From the NCBI GenBank assembly GCA_022818135.1, contig JAFMSR010000005.1, forward strand, positions 33,282,434-33,346,433: a DNA stretch of 64,000 nt, written 5' to 3'. Position 1 is the first letter of the stretch, and each line of letters begins with the position of its first letter. The DNA is from Saxidomus purpurata (lineage: Eukaryota; Mollusca; Bivalvia; Venerida; Veneridae). This document shows, in pieces, positions 57,369 through 64,000 of this stretch. The position numbers and the translations under genes were made by a program. The notes under the pieces are model-generated. The model was not told the origin of the DNA, ran no database searches, and saw nothing but the letters and a program-made list of their open reading frames with translations.

Positions 57369-58435
57369 CATGGTTCAAGATAAACATTTGACATCTACAT
57401 GAAATTGTGGACATACAGAAATACTTTGGTGCAGTCTTTGTGGCTAGTCAGCTGACAGTGAGCAGACGACAGTTTGTCGTATGTCAGTTAACTCTTTGAA
57501 AACATTCTCTGAGGAAATAACGTTATTGCAGAAGACAGTGATCTTTCAAATCATGTTATAAGTGACAAGTGCTATATGAAAAATTACCATGTTTGTAAAA
57601 TAATGTGCTTTGTGTTCAGATTGACCACTGTGAATGCATTTATAATCGTTGGCATAAAATTACATTGTTTTTTCAGAAAAATAATACAATTTTGTTTGCT
57701 ACTTCAATTTCTGCACTTCATACTTGTAAGTCCTAACAGGTGCAAAGATTTGTGAATTTTCTATCTGTAAGTCAAAAGTAATGGCAAAAATGGTATTTAT
57801 GGGGATTTTAATTTGTTGTTTCACTTTCCCCATGAAATACTCGGAAATTGGCCAACGAACATCAGTGTTTTCACGGTAGTTTTAAAAATAATTTGCTTCA
57901 TCCATCATTTGTTTATGTACAGGTTTTTGTATTTCTTTGAATAACAGTGATATTCTTTGTAAACGAGTTTGTTCATTTATTTCAGAAATCACACACCAAA
58001 TTTTAAACTATACGGAATTATGCTTTGGGTAATCTTCTACAAAACGTCTTGTAACGATTTTGATTTGTCAGAAAAAAGAACAGGAATGCCCTTTGTCACT
58101 GATCCTTGTTCTCGTGGGAAGACAAAAGAATCATCACACAGGATACCAATGTTGATATGGGTTCTGCATATTGTCTTGATGATGTGAACATATGACCGGA
58201 CTTTCATCAAAATCCTTCACGGGGTTAAGGACATATGGAACAGATAGGAAATGTTATGGACAGAGACCATTCCTACATTGTATAATCCCCCTCCAGCTTT
58301 GTGGTAGGGGATAATAACTCATCTTGCTCCTTGCTTATCTTCCAAACCTACAGACACGTGTGGCCAACATTTGCCTTCTGAGGCTTCCACAGGGCATGTT
58401 TTTTTCTTCAAAACTGTGAAAAAGATTTTGAAATA
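57369..58435. other. NDC1 3' UTR and intergenic sequence
   Basis: No further gene. 58195-58330 is a reverse-oriented fragment of the 60720-61260 family (catcaaaatccttcacgggg). Confidence 0.5.
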
Positions 58436-59246
58436 CAGTCGAGACTGTCTTAGTCAACAGCAACTCTTCTATGCTCCTCCCGTAACATTTTACTCTTAAA
58501 ATGGCTTGTGTTTAGCGAATCCCTGTCTAGTCCATCCAGCGACCCTAATTTTTTCACCGCAAAACATAGTTTCGGACGTGTCCAGCGACTTTTTAAACGG
58601 GAGTAAACGTGTACAGTTAAATATAAACTAAATGAAAACTGCTTTTTCAATGAAAATAATAAAACCGGACTGATCATGCACACAACCAATACACATGTAC
58701 ATCAGGAAAAAAACATGGCGAGCAAAAGGAGATATTTAACTCTTGAGCAAAAATTCAGAGACTTTGGTAAAGTTGACGAAAATGTTCTTGTGTGTGGTCA
58801 AGATCAGTTAGATTCAAATCATGAAATTCTTCAAAACATTGCAGGTGACTGTGTTATTCAAGAAGACAGTGATGAGGAAGATCTTATAACTGTAACTGAG
58901 ACAGTGTCTGTCATAGAAGGAATTGAATTTGTTCAAAAACTTAAATTTTTGGCATTGAAATTGGGAGATTCAGATTTATTGGATTCTGTGTATGTAGTAG
59001 ATGAAAAACTTACAGACAACATATGGGGATCACTTTGTCTGTCTGTCTGTCCACATTAAAAAGACTGCCAATAACTTGTTTATACTGACAGTAATATAAT
59101 GTAGCAAGCAAATTGCTTACCAGTTACTCAATATTTACTATTTGCCACTTTGTCATTTCATACACATACTGCGTATAGTGACCCCTTGTCTACAGTGACC
59201 TTTTTTTAATTCTTTGAACGTCGGTCACTACAGACAGTCTTGACTG
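58436..59246 (+). mobile_element. Internally deleted Tigger/pogo transposon, TA target
   Basis: The left terminus CAGTCGAGACTGTCT and the reverse-complemented right terminus CAGTCAAGACTGTCT are flanked by TA on both sides (58434-58435, 59247-59248), the Tc1/mariner-pogo signature. The 811-bp length is far below a full Tigger (about 2.5 kb), and the enclosed ORF lacks the catalytic core. Confidence 0.85.
58676..59059 (+). pseudogene. Truncated Tigger/pogo transposase, DDE core deleted
   Basis: The frame of 127 residues contains MASKRRYLTLEQKFRDFGKV (start of the N-terminal psq-type DNA-binding domain; the natural start is probably the ATG at 58715). It then jumps to an acidic tail, EDSDEEDLITVTETVSVIEG and FVQKLKFLALKLGDSDLLDS, like the end of Tigger transposases. 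The CENP-B-type domain and the DDE nuclease are missing, yet the frame stays open across the deletion. It cannot be an active transposase; a DNA-binding repressor-like product is conceivable but unproven. Confidence 0.7.
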
Positions 59247-59313
59247 TAGTTTTGTTCAAAAAATTCTTATTTGAATATCTATAACTAAAGCATTGATGCT
59301 CCATGAAGCCTTT

Positions 59314-60412
59314 TTAGCTCACCTGAGCTGGCTCAGGTGAGTGGCTAGGGGTAGCATCCCCCCCCCCGATTTTGGGGCGCCCCGTCTGTCCACATTTAGT
59401 TCGTTAACACTCTAGTGGTCACATTTTTGCCTCAATTGTCATGAAACTTGGTCAGGATGTTTGTCCCAGTAATTAGTTACTCGGACAGAATTATAGGTCA
59501 TCTCGGATGAAAAACTAGGTCACATGACCCAAAAATATAAAAATCTTGTTAACACTCTAGAGGCTACTGTTTCAGTCCAAATATCCTGGCAATTTGTCAG
59601 AAAGGTTGTTTGGTTGATTTCTAGCTCAAGTTTTAATATGGGTCACCTGGGTTCAAAAACTAGGTCACACAGCCCAAATATGGAAAAACCTTGTTAACAC
59701 TCTAGAGGTAACATTTTCTGCCCAAATATCCTGGAAATTTGTCAGAAAGGTTGTTTCTATGATTTCTAGCTCAAGTTCGAATATGGGTCATCTGGGGTCA
59801 AAAACTAGGTCACAGAGCCCAAATATGGAAAAACCTTGTTAACACTCTAGATGTTACATTTTCAGCCCAGATATCCTTGAAATTTGTCAGAAAGGTTGTT
59901 TTGATGATTTCTAGCTCAAGTTCGAATATGGGTCATCTGGGGTCAAAAACTAGGTCACAGAGCCCAAATGTGGAAAAGCCTTGTTAACCCTCTAGAGGTA
60001 CCATTTTCAGCCCAAATATTCTGGAAATTTGTCAGAAAGGTTGTTTCGATGATTTCTAGCTCAAGTTCGAATATGGGTCATCTGGGGTCAAAAAATAAGG
60101 TCACAGAGCCCAAATGTGGAAAAACCTTGTTAACACTCTAGAGGTAACATTTTCAGCCCAAATATCCTGGAAATTTGTCAGAAAGGTTGTTTCGATGATT
60201 TCTAGCTCAAGTTTCAATATGGGTCATCTGGGGTCAAAAACTAGGTCACAGAGCCCAAATATGGAAAAGCCTTGTTAATACTCTAGAGGTTACATTTTCA
60301 GCCCAAATATCCTGGAAATTTGTCAGAAAGGTTGTTTCGATGATTTCTAGCAACTTTGTTAAAAGCAGTTGTACTCGGGTGAGCAATAAAGGGCCATCAT
60401 GGCCCTCTTGTT
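59314..60412 (-). mobile_element. Helitron-like element, complete, minus orientation
   Basis: On the minus strand it starts 'aacaagagggccatgatggc' and ends with an 11-bp-arm hairpin (ctcacctgagc / gctcaggtgag) followed by CTAA. The interior is seven or so ~135-bp units with 'gaaatttgtcagaaaggttg', 'ggtcatctggggtcaaaaac' and 'ccttgttaacactctagagg'. Confidence 0.8.
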
Positions 60413-60499
60413 CAAATGAGCACATGTTCCATTCTTGCAAATGAAAACAAGTTTCAATACATTTCTTTGAAAATTATAGACAAGCAAAAACAAAGAGTA

Positions 60500-60720
60500 C
60501 AAGCAGGCAATGATGGCCTCATCTTGCTAGCAACTACTGGGGTACCATTGGCTATAATACAAAGTCAACAGAAAACCATGTAAAAGTCCAGAACATGGTA
60601 GCTTTAAAAACAGGTCAAGATGGTGGGGCCAATTGACCTAGAAGTTAAGAGCGAGGACCACTGGACTATGCTACATACTAAATATCTAAGCTCTAGACCT
60701 TGCAATTATGGAGAAGACTG
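60500..60720. repeat. Helitron-like repeat fragment
   Basis: 'ggcaatgatggcctcatctt' and 'accattggctataatacaaa' match the left part of the 9736 element; the rest is missing. Confidence 0.55.
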
Positions 60721-61260
60721 GCTCGTGGTCACAACTTAAGAGTCTCATTTCCTGTCCCCTTCATATGACCTTTACCCCTTGGAAGATTTTGATGAAACTC
60801 CAGTCATGTGTTACATCATTAAGACCATGTGCAACACTGATGAATCGGTCGTGCTAGCTCCAAGGTCACAACTTGAGGTCAAAGGTTTGAATCCTGAATT
60901 TCCTGTCCACTCCACATCTCCTTAATTCCTGCAGGCTTTTTGATGAAACTGTGGTCAAATTTTCACCTCGTCATGTTAGTAAGTACAGAACCCATGATCT
61001 GGCCATGCTGACACATGGTCAAGGCTTAAAGTCAAAGATTTGTTTGTCCGCTCAGTATCTCATACAATCTTTGGAGGATTTTGTTGAAACTCCAGTCAAA
61101 TGATCGCCTCACTGAGACAATGTGTAGAATGCATAATCCGTTCACACTGGCTAAAGGGTACAACTTGCGGTCAAAGGTTTGAGTCTTAAATTTGTGTTCA
61201 CTCAATATCTCTCAAACCGCGTGGTGGATTTGAATGAAACTTTGGCCAAACATTCACCCC
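60720..61260. repeat. ~170-bp tandem units ('ttgatgaaactccagtca')
   Basis: About three diverged units with 'ggtcacaacttgaggtcaaa', 'tcctgtccactccacatctc' and 'gattttgatgaaactccagt'. A single unit is at 38560-38770. Confidence 0.7.
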
Positions 61261-61492
61261 ATCTGTAACTTTATTTGCCTTTTAGAAATCCATGCTGTGC
61301 ACCTCCTAGAAAAGACTACACTCCATAGCAAGGTTCCAATTTGTGGTGGGGAATATAGCTGTCTTTGGAATGTTTTTGTAAAGTAGAAGTTCCATGTCAG
61401 GACAATGATTTGAACAATCATTGTAGAGATCCACAAGTCTTTATTACATGCCAAATATTTTAGCTCTGGGCCTTCTGGTTTTTGAAGAGACT

Positions 61493-62070
61493 TCTATACC
61501 TCCCAAACACAAAGTAGGGAGGAGGGTATACTGAATTCAGCTTGTCTGTCTGTAGACATCTTGTGGACACTAAATCTCCAAAACCCCATGTCAGAATTTA
61601 ATGATACTTAACAGAAGTGATATGTACAATGCCTAGTTGAGCATAGTTCATGTTTCAGGTCAAGGTCTCTCGGGCTAGAGGTAGTTAAAGTTTGTGCACT
61701 TTAATCTCTAAAACCCATTGTCACAATTAAATATTTTACAAATAAGTACCATGCCTAGTTATGCATTGTCCATGCTTTTAGTCATTAGGTCAAAGGGCTC
61801 AAGACAGTAAATTCTTGTGCTCTTTTAATCTCCTTTACCCCAGGTTAGAATTTAATATTTCTCAGAAGTGAGAAGTCACTAGGTCAAGGTAACAGAGCTC
61901 GAGATAGTAACGTCTTGTGCCTTCTTAATCTCCAAAACCTCTGGTAAGAATTTATTGGTTCTTAACAAAAGTGACAAGTACCATGAAGCATCAAATGTTA
62001 CATAAATTTGATATACTGTGTCAGTGTAGTGTTTGGGGGGGTATTCATCCCCTTCAGTGATAGTTCTTGT
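61493..62070 (+). mobile_element. Second element of the 147-bp-unit family
   Basis: Same start ('tatacctcccaaacacaaag') and end ('ttcatccccttcagtgatag') as 46105-47215, with about three to four decayed units between. Confidence 0.75.
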
Positions 62071-62074
62071 TATT

Positions 62075-63110
62075 TTTTCCTTTCCATTGGAAAGGCAACC
62101 AGAATTCTGTATGAAATAATTTCTTTCTAACAACTTTGGTAGAGCATCATCCAAGCATCATTCTGGTGAAATTCAATCAAAGGTGGACTGGTGGTTTAGG
62201 AGGAGAAGTTGTTTTAAGCAAAATGTTGACGCAAGCAAGACCACTGACAACAGCTGACAACAAAAGCTCACCCTCAGCACAAGTTAATAAATGCAAAAGG
62301 TTTTTTAGTCAAACAAATTAATTGATACGGGAGTAATTTCTTTTTGTTTTATTCACTGCGTAACTATTATTAAACTAATAATTATACCATCAAGATAGAA
62401 CAAATTAGAAAACACACACAAAAATGAACACATTATGGTTTAGTATGTACAAACTACACACAGAGGTGTTGAAAACAGAATATACTCGGAGGAAAGCAAG
62501 ATATAGCACTAGAAAATGATGGTATGACAGTAGTATCCAAATATCCCATGTCTCTTGCATGCATTATGGGAGTATCATGCTGGTGAAAGACCTTTCTCAA
62601 AAAAAAATTCTTGCTCCTTTGACAGGAGGCTTATACTGAAGAAAGATCAATTGTATCCGTTGTCAAAAAACAATACTTTTTGTGTACACTTTTTGTTAGT
62701 TTCAGATTAACATAAAACATACACATATTTTCAAATGCAATCACAATCATGATTTGCAAATAAACACAGTAAACTCTGTATATAACAACCTCCTTGAGAC
62801 CAGTTATTCCTTATATCTGGAGTATGTTACATCCATACAGCATTTGCATATTTAATATAGAAGGAATAGAAAATATGTTCCTTATATTAAGAATTTCGCT
62901 ATATCCAGAGTCATTATATATGTATAATGATATCTGATGATTTCTTACTAAATTTTTGTACATGTCTTTGTGACCTAAAACATCTTTCACCATACTGTAC
63001 ACCTACCACTATAGTAATTATAAAATCTGTATTTTGCGTACAAAATTTACCACGCTTTGTCCTATTTATCACATGACCAAATCACAGTTCTGTTTATATA
63101 ACTCCCATCT
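62075..63110. other. Intergenic or 3' UTR of the right-end gene
   Basis: AT-rich with no repeat or exon that I can define. It should include the 3' UTR of the minus-strand gene ending at 63112. Confidence 0.4.
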
Positions 63111-63111
63111 T

Positions 63112-63309
63112 TCACCAGTAGAATGAATTAGCGAGGAAATTTGCGGCTGAGCTTAGCCATCCTCCAGATGTTGAGTCGGATGGTTTATTACGAGCGATGG
63201 CTTTATCGTCGATCGGCTGAAGTTCTTCATCGTCGGGGAGGTAGTCTGGTATGTCTGACTCATTCTCTTTATTCAATTTATCATGGTGTGTACCAAAGGA
63301 AAGAAACAG
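63112..63309 (-). CDS. Last coding exon of an unrecognised protein
   Basis: The minus-strand exon has acceptor 'catcatttcag', enters in phase 0 and runs 65 codons to TGA. It reads LFLSFGTHHDKLNKENESDI, then an acidic segment DYLPDDEELQPIDDK, and ends GGWLSSAANFLANSFYW. The last 17 residues could form an amphipathic, aromatic-rich helix of the sort used for membrane binding. I do not recognise the family. Good splice sites, an upstream in-phase exon and biased composition argue for a real gene that continues beyond the right edge of the window. Confidence 0.7.
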   Translation of the reverse strand: MFLSFGTHHDKLNKENESDIPDYLPDDEELQPIDDKAIARNKPSDSTSGGWLSSAANFLANSFYW

Positions 63310-63717
63310 CTGAAATGATGAAGAAAATACTATAGAGAAATTTGCAAAAAAGTATACATGCAAAAGTGCTGAGTTTCAAAAAGAAGCAATGTTTAAACTT
63401 TTTAAAAGATTGTATTGGATTATAAAATGATGCTTTAACAATTTCTATATACTGATGGGTGAAAGCGAAACTATTATCGAAGTTTAAAACAACAGAGCTG
63501 ACAGGATAGTTAAGAAATATACTGAAAGTCGTACAAGTCTTACAAATTGTCAACAATAAAACATGGAAAAACAATGCATAATAATATTCAGAAACGACTC
63601 TGTAAGGTGATAAAAGTACTATACATGTGTCAATCTCTTAGCAGAAACAACCAAAATTTGATCATTGAGCAAGATTATTGCAAACAAGAGAGTGAAAAGA
63701 AGTGAAAGAAACAGTAC

Positions 63718-63792
63718 CTCTTCTCCAGATTCATTTTTCACAACCTGCTGTGCATGTATTGACTGGGTTTTGGCAATAGATTGTACCAAACT
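63718..63792 (-). CDS. Penultimate coding exon of the same protein
   Basis: A 75-bp minus-strand exon between 'gttttttccag' and 'GAAGAG|GTACTG', phase 0 in and out. It reads SLVQSIAKTQSIHAQQVVKN then ESGEE and joins in frame to the exon at 63112-63309. Upstream exons lie outside the window. Confidence 0.65.
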
Positions 63793-64000
63793 CTGGAAAA
63801 AACAAAATGCTCTCTGGATCACTGAAATTTTGTTAAAGGCCAAGGCCCACTTTGACTTTCCTGAGGTATCTGGATTCTATTTGCTCTATCACAGAATTAA
63901 CTATTTCTTAAAGTCCGAGTCACACTATTGATGTAAAATTACTTGTAGCTCATTACCAGGAAAGATGTTTTTGTGGTAAAAATGACTTTACTTTGTATAC

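Overview
The window is a stretch of an animal nuclear genome, AT-rich, with spliced genes, long introns and dense interspersed repeats. The repeat content points to a marine bivalve mollusc, probably clam-like: pearl-like satellite elements ending in ACGG/ACAG microsatellites, Helitron-like elements bounded by 'gagggccatgatggccc' and 'ggtgagctaa', tRNA-derived SINEs, and arrays built on 'gaccttgacctttgacct'. This is inference from repeat style; no species can be named.

Layout. 1-12.4 kb is almost pure repeat: a TIR element carrying a nested SINE, an 8-bp-TSD (hAT-like) element with a second inverted partial copy, a TIR element with a small ORF, a pearl-like satellite and a complete Helitron-like element. 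13.3-15.5 kb holds an apparently intronless gene for a secreted, probably GPI-anchored leucine-rich-repeat protein. 15.5-21.6 kb is repeat, including a large 57-bp satellite. From 21.66 to 36.78 kb on the minus strand lie six exon-like segments: three cysteine-rich (two EB/EGF-like) and three that together spell a PRDM9-type SET domain. Nearly all of their introns are phase 1, so they may form one unusual gene; a long poly-A/poly-C block interrupts it and spoils the local sequence. 37-43 kb is mobile-element territory (TTAA-flanked MITE, LINE remnant, Mutator-like MITE with 9-bp TSD).

43.2-57.4 kb on the plus strand is the confident gene of the window: NDC1, a transmembrane nucleoporin that anchors the nuclear pore complex in the nuclear envelope. 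Fifteen coding exons join in frame to a stop; the short first coding exon was not found. Its introns hold SINEs, a 41-bp and a 58-bp minisatellite, a 147-bp-unit array and several duplications. 58.4-59.2 kb is an internally deleted Tigger/pogo transposon, 59.3-62.1 kb is more repeat, and the right end holds the last two exons of an unrecognised minus-strand gene that continues past the window.

The genes do not form a pathway. No operons, CRISPR arrays or standard tRNA/rRNA genes are present; tRNA-like sequences are SINE heads.
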